DNA of 64,000 nucleotides from JAAXKN01 sp050258815 (GCA_050258815.1 JBLMZM010000182.1:1-64000), one strand, 5' to 3'; shown: positions 9,748 to 19,611, counted from the first letter of the stretch. The notes: generated by a model from the letters alone, not told the origin. Made by a program: numbers and translations.

Positions 9748-11058
9748 ATGAGAAAAATTCTACAGTTAAAAAGCATATTTCTTTCCATTGCGTTAATTGC
9801 AGCAATATTGCAGTTATCCTGTAACAGGCATGACAGCAGTTCCGGCAGCGAGCTCATATACTGGAGTTCCAACAACTCAGATGAAATAACCTTTGCAAAA
9901 GCTGTAGTGGAGCAGTGGAACAGGGAACACCCGGATAAGCCTCTGCACTTTCAGCCGGTTCCTGAAGGGAGGTCGAGTGAAGAGGTCATTCTGGCGGCGG
10001 TTGTTGGTGGCACGACTCCTGATATATACTCCAATATGTGGCAGGGTGACGTGGAGCTTTATGCCCGTTCAGGTAAACTAATCGCCCTCGATAAACTGCC
10101 CGGATTCCTGGATTACATATATAAAAGGTGTGACAGTAGCGTGGTAAGGGAAGTCACTTCAACCGACGGCCACATTTATCAGATCCCCTGGAAGATAAAT
10201 CCCATCATGATGATATATAACAAGAAAATGTTTGAAAGCATCGGATGGCAAAGACCACCCTCTACGTATACAGAATTTTTTGAGGCCGCAAAAAAAATTA
10301 AACAGTATAGTACTGAGGGAAAGTACGTCGACAGGTGGATCGGATATGCGGAGGTGGAGGTGACCTGGTGGCAGCGCTTTTTTGATTTTTACCCGATTTA
10401 CCTGGCCGCATCAAACGGAGCGCCTTTGATAAAGAATGACAAGGTTGCCTTTAATAATAAATATGCGGTTCAGGCGTTTGCTTTCTTAAAGTCGCTTTAT
10501 GACAACGGATACTTTCCGCGCGAGAGGCTTTCAGCCCGGAGAGACCCATTTTTAGGAAGTGACATTGCGACCCGTTTTACAGGGCCCTGGGAGATAATAC
10601 ACGCAGACAGATTTAAGCCAGAGGGCTTTGAATACGGGTTTACCGGCTTACCTGTACCGGATGACAGCCTGAAGGGGCACGCATATACGTATGGTGATCC
10701 TAAGAACATCGTTATTTTTAATACGTGCAAAAATCCGCAGCTGGCCTGGGAATTTATGAAGCTTATGATCAACAGACAGAATGATTTTCTTATGCTGAAG
10801 CTGACTTCGCAGCTGCCCAGGCGCAAGGATCTGACCAAAGATTCCGTATTTGTGAACTACTTTAATCCAAGGCCGAAGATGAGAAGTTTTGCAGAACAGT
10901 CAAAATATGTGCGCGGTACGGATAACTCCCCCGTATTGAAGGAAGTCTTTGACGCAATATCCCAGCAGTACGAAGCCTGTGTGGTGTACGGCAAGAAGTC
11001 CCCGGAGCAGGCGGTTAATGATGCAGCCAAAGCAGCAAGCCTGCTCTTATTGCAATAA
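9748..11058 (+). CDS. Sugar ABC transporter substrate-binding lipoprotein
   Basis: This is a family 1 extracellular solute-binding protein of 436 residues. It begins with a lipoprotein signal whose lipobox 'LQLSC' puts the acylated cysteine at residue 25. The mature part has the typical alternation 'ELIYWSSNNSDEITFAKAVVEQW', 'GTTPDIYSNMWQGDV' and 'FTGPWEI' seen in maltose- and oligosaccharide-binding proteins. Two MalF/MalG-type permease genes follow within 20 bases and complete the inner-membrane importer. The substrate is inferred to be a manno-oligosaccharide because GH130 and GH2 mannosidase genes follow. Confidence 0.92.
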   Translation: MRKILQLKSIFLSIALIAAILQLSCNRHDSSSGSELIYWSSNNSDEITFAKAVVEQWNREHPDKPLHFQPVPEGRSSEEVILAAVVGGTTPDIYSNMWQGDVELYARSGKLIALDKLPGFLDYIYKRCDSSVVREVTSTDGHIYQIPWKINPIMMIYNKKMFESIGWQRPPSTYTEFFEAAKKIKQYSTEGKYVDRWIGYAEVEVTWWQRFFDFYPIYLAASNGAPLIKNDKVAFNNKYAVQAFAFLKSLYDNGYFPRERLSARRDPFLGSDIATRFTGPWEIIHADRFKPEGFEYGFTGLPVPDDSLKGHAYTYGDPKNIVIFNTCKNPQLAWEFMKLMINRQNDFLMLKLTSQLPRRKDLTKDSVFVNYFNPRPKMRSFAEQSKYVRGTDNSPVLKEVFDAISQQYEACVVYGKKSPEQAVNDAAKAASLLLLQ

Positions 11059-11076
11059 AATTACCGGTAAAGAGAG

Positions 11077-11937
11077 ATGAAAAAAAACAGAATTATTCCT
11101 TATCTTATGGTTGCTCCTTATGTGATACATTTCCTTACCTTTGTATCCTTCCCGGTAATCTTTTCCTTTGTCCTGATGTTCAATCAGTGGAATATAATCT
11201 CTCCTATGAAATTTGTGGGACTGCAGAATTTCTACAGGCTTTTTCACGACGCACAGTTCTTCCAGGCCTTGTTAAATACTGTGATATTTCTGGTGATCCA
11301 TATTCCTCTTCAGATTATAGTAGCGCTGTTCTTCGCGGTGCTGCTCAACCAGAAAGTCAGGTTTCTGGGATTCTTCAGGGCAGCCTATTTCATGCCTGTT
11401 ATTGTTTCAGGAGTAGTTGTTACAATTTTGTGGCAGCAGCTCTATGCATTTGAAAGCGGACTGCTGAACCGCGTTCTCTCTTCGGTTGGCCTGGGAAAGG
11501 TTGGCTGGCTGGTTGATCCTAATGTTGCAATGCCTTCAATTGCAATAATGGCAACATGGAAGAATGTTGGTCTTTATATTGTGCTTTTCCTTGTAGGGCT
11601 GCAGACTGTACCAGTTTACCTTTACGAGTCTGCCGAGCTGGAAGGGGCCAACCAGTGGCAGAAATTTATTCATATCACGCTGCCGATGATCAACCCGACG
11701 TTTTTCCTGGTGCTTGTACTCTCAACCATCGGAGGCTTTTCGCTTTTCATTGAACCCTATGTTATGACAGGAGGCGGCCCCCTGAATTCGACGCTGTCAG
11801 CGGTGCTTTACATATATAAACAGGGATTCTTTTATTACCATATGGGTTATGCCTCCGCTCTGGGATTTTTCTTTGCTGCAATAATACTCGTGGTAATTGT
11901 AATACAGAAAAGATATGTTGAAAAGGAGACCAGGTAA
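11077..11937 (+). CDS. Sugar ABC transporter permease, MalF type
   Basis: This is an inner-membrane permease of 286 residues with about six transmembrane helices. The cytoplasmic EAA loop, which docks the ATPase, is recognisable near residues 185-205 ('YESAELEGANQWQKF'). It lies 18 bases after the binding-protein gene and 2 bases before the second permease, so the three are co-transcribed. No ATPase gene is present nearby; the complex probably borrows a shared MsmX/MalK-type ATPase, as is known for many sugar importers. Confidence 0.94.
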   Translation: MKKNRIIPYLMVAPYVIHFLTFVSFPVIFSFVLMFNQWNIISPMKFVGLQNFYRLFHDAQFFQALLNTVIFLVIHIPLQIIVALFFAVLLNQKVRFLGFFRAAYFMPVIVSGVVVTILWQQLYAFESGLLNRVLSSVGLGKVGWLVDPNVAMPSIAIMATWKNVGLYIVLFLVGLQTVPVYLYESAELEGANQWQKFIHITLPMINPTFFLVLVLSTIGGFSLFIEPYVMTGGGPLNSTLSAVLYIYKQGFFYYHMGYASALGFFFAAIILVVIVIQKRYVEKETR

Positions 11938-11939
11938 AA

Positions 11940-12749
11940 ATGAAAAAAGCACCGGTATATATAATGCTAATAATTGGCGCCGTCATTTTCCTGTACCCGT
12001 TTATATGGATGCTCGCCGCATCCTTTGCGCCTGAGAACCAGATTGGGAGTCTGGTGCTGCTGCCTGATTCAGTGAGCTTCAGCAGTTACAACCAGGTGCT
12101 GGAGAAAATACCGATCATCCGTTCTTTGATAAACAGTCTGTTTGTTTCGCTTGTCATTACAGCCGGCGTTATTCTCTTCGGGTCCATGGTCGGTTACTCG
12201 CTTTCTCACCTGGAGTTTAAGGGAAAAGGACTGATATTCTACATAATCATTTTTACAATGACACTGCCTTTCCAGATAACGCTCATTCCACAATACATAC
12301 TGATGGTTAAATTCAATTGGGTGGACACTTACCTGGCGCTCATAGTGCCCTATGTAATTAATGGCCTGTCGATCATTATGTTTCATCAGTACTTTAAGAC
12401 TATTCCGCAGGATATGATAGATGCCGCCAGAATTGATGGCTGCGGTGAATTCCGGATTTTGTTCCAGATACTGTGGCCAAATTCCATACCCGCAATTATT
12501 ACGGTCGGAATCATCACATTCATGGGTGCCTGGAATGAAGTATTATGGCCCATAATTGTCATAAGGGATGATAAGCTGATGACAATGCCTCAGCTGATAA
12601 CATTGTTTGCCGTTGGCGGCAGGGCTGAATCGCAGCTGGGTGTTAAGCTGGCTGCTGCAGTAATGCTTGCAATCCCTATTGTGGTGGCATATGCATTTTT
12701 CCAGAGATATTTCATTCAGAGTATGGCTTCAACTGGGTTAAAGGAATAA
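11940..12749 (+). CDS. Sugar ABC transporter permease, MalG type
   Basis: This second permease of the importer has 269 residues and about six membrane helices. The EAA loop 'IDAARIDGCGEFRIL' lies near residue 160, followed by 'FMGAWNEVLWPIIV', the MalG-family conserved helix. The start is an ATG two bases after the MalF-type stop codon, which implies translational coupling. With its partner it forms the heterodimeric channel fed by the upstream binding lipoprotein. Confidence 0.94.
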   Translation: MKKAPVYIMLIIGAVIFLYPFIWMLAASFAPENQIGSLVLLPDSVSFSSYNQVLEKIPIIRSLINSLFVSLVITAGVILFGSMVGYSLSHLEFKGKGLIFYIIIFTMTLPFQITLIPQYILMVKFNWVDTYLALIVPYVINGLSIIMFHQYFKTIPQDMIDAARIDGCGEFRILFQILWPNSIPAIITVGIITFMGAWNEVLWPIIVIRDDKLMTMPQLITLFAVGGRAESQLGVKLAAAVMLAIPIVVAYAFFQRYFIQSMASTGLKE

Positions 12750-12775
12750 ACAGAAAAATAATTGGCCGGAAAAAC

Positions 12776-14038
12776 ATGACAAAATTACAAGACATCAGAC
12801 TAACACCCGATCCTTCGAAAGTACTAATGCAGTTTTTCTTCCCGGGAAATGAAAGACGGGTAAGCAATATACTGGAGCGGATTTATGGACTCAGTGAAAA
12901 GAGAGCAAAAATTCTGCTTCAGGATGTAATTGAAAGCTTTTCAGACAGGCACAGGAATATAAGAAAATCATTTGAAAGCAACTTCAGGAATATTAAAAAA
13001 TACATTGCCGAAGACCTCCCTCTTTCGGCAGTTAAAAAGATGCTTATCGGCGCATATTTTTCCAAAGAATATTCAATTGAGTCAGCCGCCCTGTTTAATC
13101 CTTCCATAGTACTGCACCCGGAACAGGATAAAAATACGGGGACGAAATTTATTCTGAGTCTCAGGGCAACGGGTGAAGGGCATATCTCCTCAATAGAATT
13201 CAGAACGGGAATAGTGGATAAAAAAGGTGAAATCAGGCTGGAGCCTGCCTCATCCTTTGCCTCTTCAGGCATGGTCAGTAATGATGGCAGGAATTTGGAT
13301 GAGGGTTATGAAATTAAGTTCGACCGGAGGATTCCGCTCTCTGAAAGGGTATTATTCCCGGCCTCAGACAGTGAATCCCACGGAATGGAAGACGCACGAA
13401 TGGTGCGTTTTCAGGATGAAGATTCCTCAGCCGTTTATTATGGCACCTACACCGCATATAACGGCAGAAATACTTCAATACGCATGGTGGAAACAAAGGA
13501 CTTTATAAATTTTAAGATCACCAGCCTGAAAGGTAAGGCTGTTAAGGATAAGGGCATGGCCTTATTTCCCAGGAAGGTTAACGGCAAATATATGATGATT
13601 TCGCGCCAGGATGGCGAGAACCTGTTTTTCATGCAATCGGATGATATCTATACCTGGGATAAAATGAAACTTCTCAGGATGCCTTTTAATGACTGGGAGT
13701 TTATACAGGTGGGCAATTGCGGATCTCCTATTGAAACTGAGGCAGGATGGATTCTACTGACGCATGGGGTCGGCCCGGTAAGAACGTATGTAATCTCAGC
13801 CATACTGCTGGACTTGAAGGACCCCTCCAGGGTAATAGCATACCTGCCGGATCCAATTATTACTGCCTCAGAGCAGGAGAGAAACGGATACGTCCCAAAT
13901 GTAGTGTATTCCTGCGGTTCAATCCTGCATAACGGCAGGCTTATAGTTCCATATGCCATGGCGGATTCGGCCTCGGGTATTGCTGTCTATGAGGTAGATG
14001 AACTATTAAAAAGATTTGTCAAAATAACAGAGCAATAG
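12776..14038 (+). CDS. GH130 family glycoside phosphorylase or hydrolase with helical N-terminal extension
   Basis: This is a 420-residue cytoplasmic enzyme without a signal peptide. The five-bladed beta-propeller of GH130 is recognisable from about residue 100 on. 'HGMEDARMVRF' carries the conserved Asp (D206) that acts as general acid in GH130 phosphorylases; then come 'GTYTAYNG', 'ALFPRKVNGKY' and 'GSPIETEAGWILLTHG'. GH130 enzymes cleave beta-mannosidic bonds, either releasing mannose-1-phosphate or hydrolysing beta-1,2-mannosides. The roughly 100-residue N-terminal helical region marks it as a different subgroup from the shorter next gene. The start, just after the permease gene, suggests one operon. 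Phosphorylase versus hydrolase cannot be settled by eye. Confidence 0.88.
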   Translation: MTKLQDIRLTPDPSKVLMQFFFPGNERRVSNILERIYGLSEKRAKILLQDVIESFSDRHRNIRKSFESNFRNIKKYIAEDLPLSAVKKMLIGAYFSKEYSIESAALFNPSIVLHPEQDKNTGTKFILSLRATGEGHISSIEFRTGIVDKKGEIRLEPASSFASSGMVSNDGRNLDEGYEIKFDRRIPLSERVLFPASDSESHGMEDARMVRFQDEDSSAVYYGTYTAYNGRNTSIRMVETKDFINFKITSLKGKAVKDKGMALFPRKVNGKYMMISRQDGENLFFMQSDDIYTWDKMKLLRMPFNDWEFIQVGNCGSPIETEAGWILLTHGVGPVRTYVISAILLDLKDPSRVIAYLPDPIITASEQERNGYVPNVVYSCGSILHNGRLIVPYAMADSASGIAVYEVDELLKRFVKITEQ

Positions 14039-14060
14039 AATATCAAAGGAGAGGGAAATT

Positions 14061-14963
14061 ATGGGAATATTTAAGTATAAAACCAATCCTGTACTGACTA
14101 AAGAAAATGTTCCTTTCAGAGTAAACAGCATCTTTAATGCAGGGGCAGTGAAGTTCAAGAATGAATACATACTGCTCTGTCGTGTGGAAATGCCTACGGG
14201 CAGATCCTCATTTGTAATGGCCAGGAGTAAAGATGGCCTCGTCTTTACGGTGGACAAGAATCCCTGCCTTACTCCCGAGGATCATGAGGAATTCTTTGAG
14301 TATGTGGAATGGGGAATAGAAGATCCGAGAATTACTAAGATTAAAAACAGGTATTACATTACTTATACAGGATATTCCAATTACATGCCTCTGGTGATGC
14401 TGGCATCGACAGATAACTTCAGGGATTTCAAAATCCATGGACCCATTACAGAGCCATCCAACAAGGACTGTGCGCTGTTTCCGGAAAAGATAAATGGTTA
14501 CTACTGGAAAATGGACAGGCCGTCAAATGAATCCAGAAACTACATATGGCTCAACAGAAGTCCCGACCTTCTGCACTGGGGAGGCTACAGGTTTCTTCTG
14601 GGTCCGACACCCGGTACGTGGGAAGCCGATAAGGTAGGTGGCTCAACCCCGCCTGTAAAGACAAAGGAGGGATGGCTTTTGTTATACCACGGAGTAAGGG
14701 GCTTCGGTATAAGCAATATTTATAAAATCAGCACTATGCTGCTGGATTTGAAAGAGCCCTGGAAAGTAATAGGCCGCAGCCGGGAGCCTATACTGATGCC
14801 TGACTTTATTTATGAAAGAGTGGGGGATGTGGGTAACGTTGTATTTACAAATGGATGGATTGCAGAGGATAACGGGGATATAAAAATCTATTATTCTGGT
14901 GCCGACTCAAATATCTGCCTTGCAACTACTACGGCGGATTATTTACTTAATTTATGCAAGTAA
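14061..14963 (+). CDS. GH130 family beta-mannoside phosphorylase (GH130_2-like)
   Basis: This is a compact 300-residue GH130 enzyme with no signal peptide and a strong ribosome-binding site (GGAG). Conserved features are 'RVEMPTGRSSF', 'WGIEDPRIT' with the catalytic Asp at residue 88, 'CALFPEKINGYYW', 'GWLLLYHGVR' and the late 'VGDVGNVVFTNG'. Length and motifs fit the group that includes 1,4-beta-mannosyl-N-acetylglucosamine phosphorylase and mannooligosaccharide phosphorylases, which release alpha-mannose-1-phosphate and so save one ATP per sugar. It follows the longer GH130 gene by 22 bases. The substrate, N-glycan core versus mannan oligosaccharide, is inferred. Confidence 0.9.
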   Translation: MGIFKYKTNPVLTKENVPFRVNSIFNAGAVKFKNEYILLCRVEMPTGRSSFVMARSKDGLVFTVDKNPCLTPEDHEEFFEYVEWGIEDPRITKIKNRYYITYTGYSNYMPLVMLASTDNFRDFKIHGPITEPSNKDCALFPEKINGYYWKMDRPSNESRNYIWLNRSPDLLHWGGYRFLLGPTPGTWEADKVGGSTPPVKTKEGWLLLYHGVRGFGISNIYKISTMLLDLKEPWKVIGRSREPILMPDFIYERVGDVGNVVFTNGWIAEDNGDIKIYYSGADSNICLATTTADYLLNLCK

Positions 14964-15059
14964 ATTTTGCACGGACCATAAGATGGAGTGATTATAATAT
15001 AAGGCCCGTGCCATTGTAAGAAATGAAAAATATAAGGATTAATATTAAGGATATAATTC

Positions 15060-16343
15060 ATGCCAGGACGTTTTTTTATGGTTTTAATATTTATCGGCCT
15101 GTTATACTCACACGGCTTTTCTCAGGATGAAGTTGATACCAGTCTGATCAATACTTCGCATCTTGACAAGCTCTATGACAGGGTAAACATTGATGGTAAA
15201 GAAATGGCAATTATTCATATATACGCTGAGGCGCCTGATTACAATTGGACAGATGCCCCGGGAGAAGGAACGGCGTGTGTAGATGATGTTGCCAGGGCCG
15301 CGATATTTTATCTCCGGTATCTTAAAGCCACAAACAATGTGGTTTTTCTTACAAAGGCAAAGCTGCTGCTGGAATTCCTGTTTTATATGCAGGCAGAGAA
15401 TGGACTGTTTTATAATTTTATTAACAGTGACCACACGATAAACAAAGAAGGCAGGAACAGCAGGCCGCTTCCCGACTGGTGGAGCTGGAGAGCATTATGG
15501 GCTATGGGGGAGGCATACAGTTATTTTTACGATACGGATAAGGAGCTGGCAAAAAGGCTCCAGAAAAGCCTGACGAGCGGATTTAATTCCCTCAGGCCTC
15601 TTATAAATAACTATCCCGAAACAACAAATCTTAAGGGGTTCAGGCTGCCCACCTGGCTTCCTTACCAGTATGCATCGGATCAGGCTGCTGTAATTGTAAT
15701 GGCACTTGTACCTTTCTATTTGGTGAGCAGGGATACATTAATTGAGCAGTATATAAGAAAAATCTCCAGCGGCATTATCATGATGCAGGCCGGGGATTCG
15801 CTGAAGTTTCCATTTGGTGCCCACCTGAGCTGGGAGAATACGTGGCATGCCTGGGGCAGCAATCAGTCCGAAGCGCTCCTGCTTGCCGGGGACGCATTAA
15901 AAGATAAGGAACTGATAAGTAGTGCAAGAAAGGAAGTCGATCACTTCTATGACTTTCTGATGGAAAGGAACTATATGAATGAGTTTTCAGTCGCTGACAA
16001 TAAGGAGGAAAATTCATCCCGGTTTCCCCAGATTGCATATGGCATAGATCCTATGGTGTCGGCCTGCCTGCTGGCCGGCAAAATTATTCCTGATCCACTG
16101 CTGGCCGAAAAGGGGGCCGCAATAGCGTGCTGGTTCCTGGGTAAGAATGCGGCCGGTAAACCGATGTATGATGAAAAGACCGGCAGGTGTTACGATGGAA
16201 TAGTATCCGAAGGAAAGATCAATTATAATTCAGGCGCCGAATCTACTATTGAGGCACTGCTGGCGCTTCTGGCTGTTGAATCAAATCCGCAGGCCAGGAA
16301 AATTCTGAAGGAATATTACACGGACCATAAAAAGAGTAAATAA
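15060..16343 (+). CDS. Secreted (alpha/alpha)-barrel-type protein, possible glycoside hydrolase
   Basis: This 427-residue protein has an N-terminal signal peptide ending 'SHGFSQ'. The body is predicted to be largely alpha-helical, with repeated Trp and acidic residues ('GTACVDDVARAAIFYLRYL', 'PDWWSWRALWAMGEA', 'HLSWENTWHAWGSNQSEA', 'NYNSGAESTIEALLAL') in the pattern of (alpha/alpha)6 toroid enzymes. The 'VDDVARA' segment also occurs in proteins linked to GH130 and mannosyltransferase loci. The final 'NSGAESTIEAL' resembles the end of toroid domains. I cannot assign a glycoside hydrolase family. Its place between GH130 and T9SS glycan genes supports a periplasmic role in glycan trimming. Confidence 0.6.
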   Translation: MPGRFFMVLIFIGLLYSHGFSQDEVDTSLINTSHLDKLYDRVNIDGKEMAIIHIYAEAPDYNWTDAPGEGTACVDDVARAAIFYLRYLKATNNVVFLTKAKLLLEFLFYMQAENGLFYNFINSDHTINKEGRNSRPLPDWWSWRALWAMGEAYSYFYDTDKELAKRLQKSLTSGFNSLRPLINNYPETTNLKGFRLPTWLPYQYASDQAAVIVMALVPFYLVSRDTLIEQYIRKISSGIIMMQAGDSLKFPFGAHLSWENTWHAWGSNQSEALLLAGDALKDKELISSARKEVDHFYDFLMERNYMNEFSVADNKEENSSRFPQIAYGIDPMVSACLLAGKIIPDPLLAEKGAAIACWFLGKNAAGKPMYDEKTGRCYDGIVSEGKINYNSGAESTIEALLALLAVESNPQARKILKEYYTDHKKSK

Positions 16344-16384
16344 AGGGGGCCTGGACCCTAGAATAATGGTTCAGGAAAGAATAT

Positions 16385-19300
16385 ATGAAATATTTAATGC
16401 GGATAATTTATTTCTGCGGGTATGTTGCAATTTTATTAATCCTTCTGGTAAATGATATGTTCTCGCAACAGATTAAAATTAACCGGGTTGAGCAGATGCC
16501 CAACAGTCCTGCGCCATACCTGATGAGAGATTGGAAGCAGGTAGCCCGGGGTTATGATTCACTGGTATACGACTTAAATGCTACGGGACAATACCTTCCC
16601 CTGATATTCATCAATAACAATACGGTCAATTATCCTGAGCATAAGAGTTTTGGGCTGCATACGGTTGTTGGCACTCCCAATACATCCTCAGGTGAAGCAA
16701 TTAATGTTTTACCTTCGGTAGTTGGAGCGAGTCTGGTAGGTATCGATAAAAGCAATCAGAACGGCTATAATTGGGTCCTGATGTGCGAAGAGTACTTCAA
16801 CAGGCGTCCCTCTGAAAACGTTTATCTTAATAGTCCAAATACAAGCAGCGGGGACGACTGGTGGTATGAGACAATGCCTAACGTATTTTTTTATCAGTTG
16901 TACAGCATGTATCCAAATACGGGCGACTTCAATAAACAATTCACGACTGTTGCCGGGCGCTGGCTGCAGGCTGTTAATGCAATGGGAGGCAGGACTACTC
17001 CATGGCGTGTCCCAAATATGAACTACCGTGCGTGGAAGCTCTCCACAATGACGCCGAATCCGGGGGGAGTAATTGAGCCTGAAGCCTCGGGTGCAATAGC
17101 GTGGATACTTTATAGCGCCTATCTGAAAACAGGAGAGGAAAGCTACAGGATTGGTGCAGAATTATCCATGGAATTTCTTAACGGCCTGAGTTCAAATCCG
17201 GCCTATGAACTTCAGCTGCCTTACGGCGTATATACGGCTGCGAGAATGAACGCAGAGCTGGGGACGCGTTATGATATTCAGAAACTAATTAACTGGTGCT
17301 TTGATATAACACCCCTTCGTTCCTGGGGTGCCATTTTAGGCAACTGGGGAGGTTACGACGTAAGCGGTCTGATAGGTGAGGTATCAGGCAACGACTATGC
17401 CTTCATTATGAATAATTTTGAGCAGGCCGGTGCCCTGGTGCCGCTGGTACGCTACGACAAGCGGTTTGCTCGTGCAATAGGCAAGTGGGTGCTCAATGCC
17501 GCAAATGCAGCGAGACTGTTTTATCCCAAATATCTGCCTCAGAGCAATCAGGACAGTTATGAATGGGCGCAGAAATATGACCCTGAATCATACATAGCAC
17601 ATGAAGCCATCCGTAAGGTTATAAATGGCAAGACCCCCTTTGCTACAGGAGATGCAATTAGCGGAGGCTGGGGGAACACAACACTATCGCTTTACAGCTC
17701 ATCGCACGTGGGTATATTCGGGGGAATAATCGATACAACAAACATAGAAAAAATACTGAGGCTGGATCTGTTGAAAACCGATTATTTTCACGGGTCTGCA
17801 TACCCCTCCTATCTTTATTATAACCCTTATGGCTCTGATCAGCTGGTGGAAATTGAGACTGGAAGCGGAGTGCACGACATTTATGACGCAGTTTCAGGCA
17901 GCTTTATTAAAACGGGTGTCAGTGGCAAAACCATTATTAGTGTTCCGGCAGACGGAGCCGTGATTGCAGTCCTCACACCCGGAGGCGGTAAAATCAGCTA
18001 TGAATTAAACAGAATGCTCGTAGACGGGGTAGTTATTGACTATCAGTCAAATCACGCAGTTGCAAACTATCCGCCCAGGATTAAAAGTCTCTCTGCCGAT
18101 TCAGTTGAAATAGTATCAGCAGGGAGCATAAACCTGTATTGCACCGCTTCAGATCCCGAGAGTGACACGCTAACATATAGCTGGATAGTACCGGCAGGAA
18201 AAATTTCGGGCAGCGGCCAGGCGGTCAGCTGGACTGCTCCTGCGGAAAGTAATAAATATCTGCTTACGTGTATTGTAAGCGATAGCTATGGAAACAAAGA
18301 TACAGCAAGCATCACAATTGAGGTGGTTAAAAGGCTTAATCATCCTCCCGTAATCATGGGCCTGAAAGCCAGTCCGGGTAAAGTAGATCTTGGGGGAATG
18401 GTTACGCTTAGCTGCAATGCCACGGATGCAGATAATGACACGCTTTCCTACAGCTGGAAAGCGGTGCAGGGGACTATAAATGGTTCCGGGAAAATAGTTG
18501 CCTGGCAAGCTCCCTCAACTAAGGGAAACTATTACATTATGTGTACCGTAAGTGATCCCATGGGTGCTTCAGTCTCAGACAGTGTGGGTATTGAGGTAAG
18601 GGATCTATCGGCCGCGACTAAAGGTGATCTTATCCTTTACCTTCCATTTAGTGGAAATGCAAACGATGCCAGCGGACGCAATCATAACGGGGTAGTCTAC
18701 GGTGCAACGCTGACAGCTGACAGGACGGGTAATGCAAACAATGCGTACTATTTCAACGGGCAGGATAATTTTATTCTCGTCGCTAATGATACGTCGCTTA
18801 ATTTTAAGAATGCTATAACCATTGGATTCTGGATGAAGCCGGCAGTGCTTTTTACGAGGGAGGCCTTTCTTGTTTCACACGGGAGCTGGCAGAACCGCTA
18901 TAAGGCATCCATCACGGATAAAAGGGTCAGGTGGACTATAAAGACCAGTACAGGAACAAAGGACCTGGATTCAAGGACTGTGCTTTCGGCTGATTCAGTT
19001 TATTATGTAACTGCAGTTTATGACGGCTCTGACATAGAGCTATATATAAACGGTGAACTGGATGCCTTTTCAAATTATTCAGGGACAATACTCACAACAA
19101 CATATGACATAACCATAGGCCAGATGCTGCCGGGTGATAAGAACTATAATTTCAGCGGAATGCTTGATGAAATCCGCCTTTATAATTATGCCCTTACTCC
19201 GGATGAAATTCAGAAGCTTTATGCCTCTTCAACAGGAACGGGGGATAGCAGGCATAAGGCACCCTGGAGTTACAGCCTGATGCAGAATTATCCAAATCCA

Positions 19301-19537
19301 TTTAATCCCGGGACGGTTATCAGCTATCAGCTGCCTGTATTTTCTCACGTCAGGCTCGCTGTTTATGATGTACTTGGAAGAGAGATAGCGGTTCTGTTTG
19401 AGGGCGATAGAGCAGCCGGAATTTACAGCTATCATTTAAATGCTAATGAACATTCACTGACAAGCGGTGTATATTTTTACCGTCTAAGTGCAGACGGCCA
19501 GGTCATGGAAACACGTAAAATGGTTTTGCTAAAGTAA
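16385..19537 (+). CDS. T9SS-sorted multidomain glycan-active protein (Ig/PKD-like repeats and LamG domain)
   Basis: This is a 1050-residue exported protein. After a signal peptide (to about residue 28) comes a roughly 500-residue N-terminal domain, mostly helical and unrecognised ('YRAWKLSTMTPNPGGVIEPE', 'YDVSGLIGEVSGNDYAF'), which may be catalytic. Two Ig/PKD-like repeats follow (about 560-650 and 655-740), sharing 'DTLTYSW'/'DTLSYSW'. Next is a LamG/concanavalin-like domain (about 748-945, with 'LYLPFSGNANDASGRNHNG' and 'LDEIRLYNYALTPDEI'). Last is a T9SS sorting domain with 'NYPNPFNP' from about residue 966. The architecture is that of a surface glycan-binding enzyme. No characterised hydrolase family is recognised in the N-domain. 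Confidence 0.82.
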   Translation: MKYLMRIIYFCGYVAILLILLVNDMFSQQIKINRVEQMPNSPAPYLMRDWKQVARGYDSLVYDLNATGQYLPLIFINNNTVNYPEHKSFGLHTVVGTPNTSSGEAINVLPSVVGASLVGIDKSNQNGYNWVLMCEEYFNRRPSENVYLNSPNTSSGDDWWYETMPNVFFYQLYSMYPNTGDFNKQFTTVAGRWLQAVNAMGGRTTPWRVPNMNYRAWKLSTMTPNPGGVIEPEASGAIAWILYSAYLKTGEESYRIGAELSMEFLNGLSSNPAYELQLPYGVYTAARMNAELGTRYDIQKLINWCFDITPLRSWGAILGNWGGYDVSGLIGEVSGNDYAFIMNNFEQAGALVPLVRYDKRFARAIGKWVLNAANAARLFYPKYLPQSNQDSYEWAQKYDPESYIAHEAIRKVINGKTPFATGDAISGGWGNTTLSLYSSSHVGIFGGIIDTTNIEKILRLDLLKTDYFHGSAYPSYLYYNPYGSDQLVEIETGSGVHDIYDAVSGSFIKTGVSGKTIISVPADGAVIAVLTPGGGKISYELNRMLVDGVVIDYQSNHAVANYPPRIKSLSADSVEIVSAGSINLYCTASDPESDTLTYSWIVPAGKISGSGQAVSWTAPAESNKYLLTCIVSDSYGNKDTASITIEVVKRLNHPPVIMGLKASPGKVDLGGMVTLSCNATDADNDTLSYSWKAVQGTINGSGKIVAWQAPSTKGNYYIMCTVSDPMGASVSDSVGIEVRDLSAATKGDLILYLPFSGNANDASGRNHNGVVYGATLTADRTGNANNAYYFNGQDNFILVANDTSLNFKNAITIGFWMKPAVLFTREAFLVSHGSWQNRYKASITDKRVRWTIKTSTGTKDLDSRTVLSADSVYYVTAVYDGSDIELYINGELDAFSNYSGTILTTTYDITIGQMLPGDKNYNFSGMLDEIRLYNYALTPDEIQKLYASSTGTGDSRHKAPWSYSLMQNYPNPFNPGTVISYQLPVFSHVRLAVYDVLGREIAVLFEGDRAAGIYSYHLNANEHSLTSGVYFYRLSADGQVMETRKMVLLK

Positions 19538-19611
19538 CAGGCGCCGAATAAGATAGTGGAACTTTAAGGGAAAGACAAAATAAATAAAGCTAAACAATTA
19601 CGGGTGTACAG

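Noticed and set aside
14969..15011. A 6-bp inverted repeat (GCACGG/CCGTGC) between the second GH130 gene and the next gene.
   Set aside because: The stem is short and the loop long, so it is within chance expectation.
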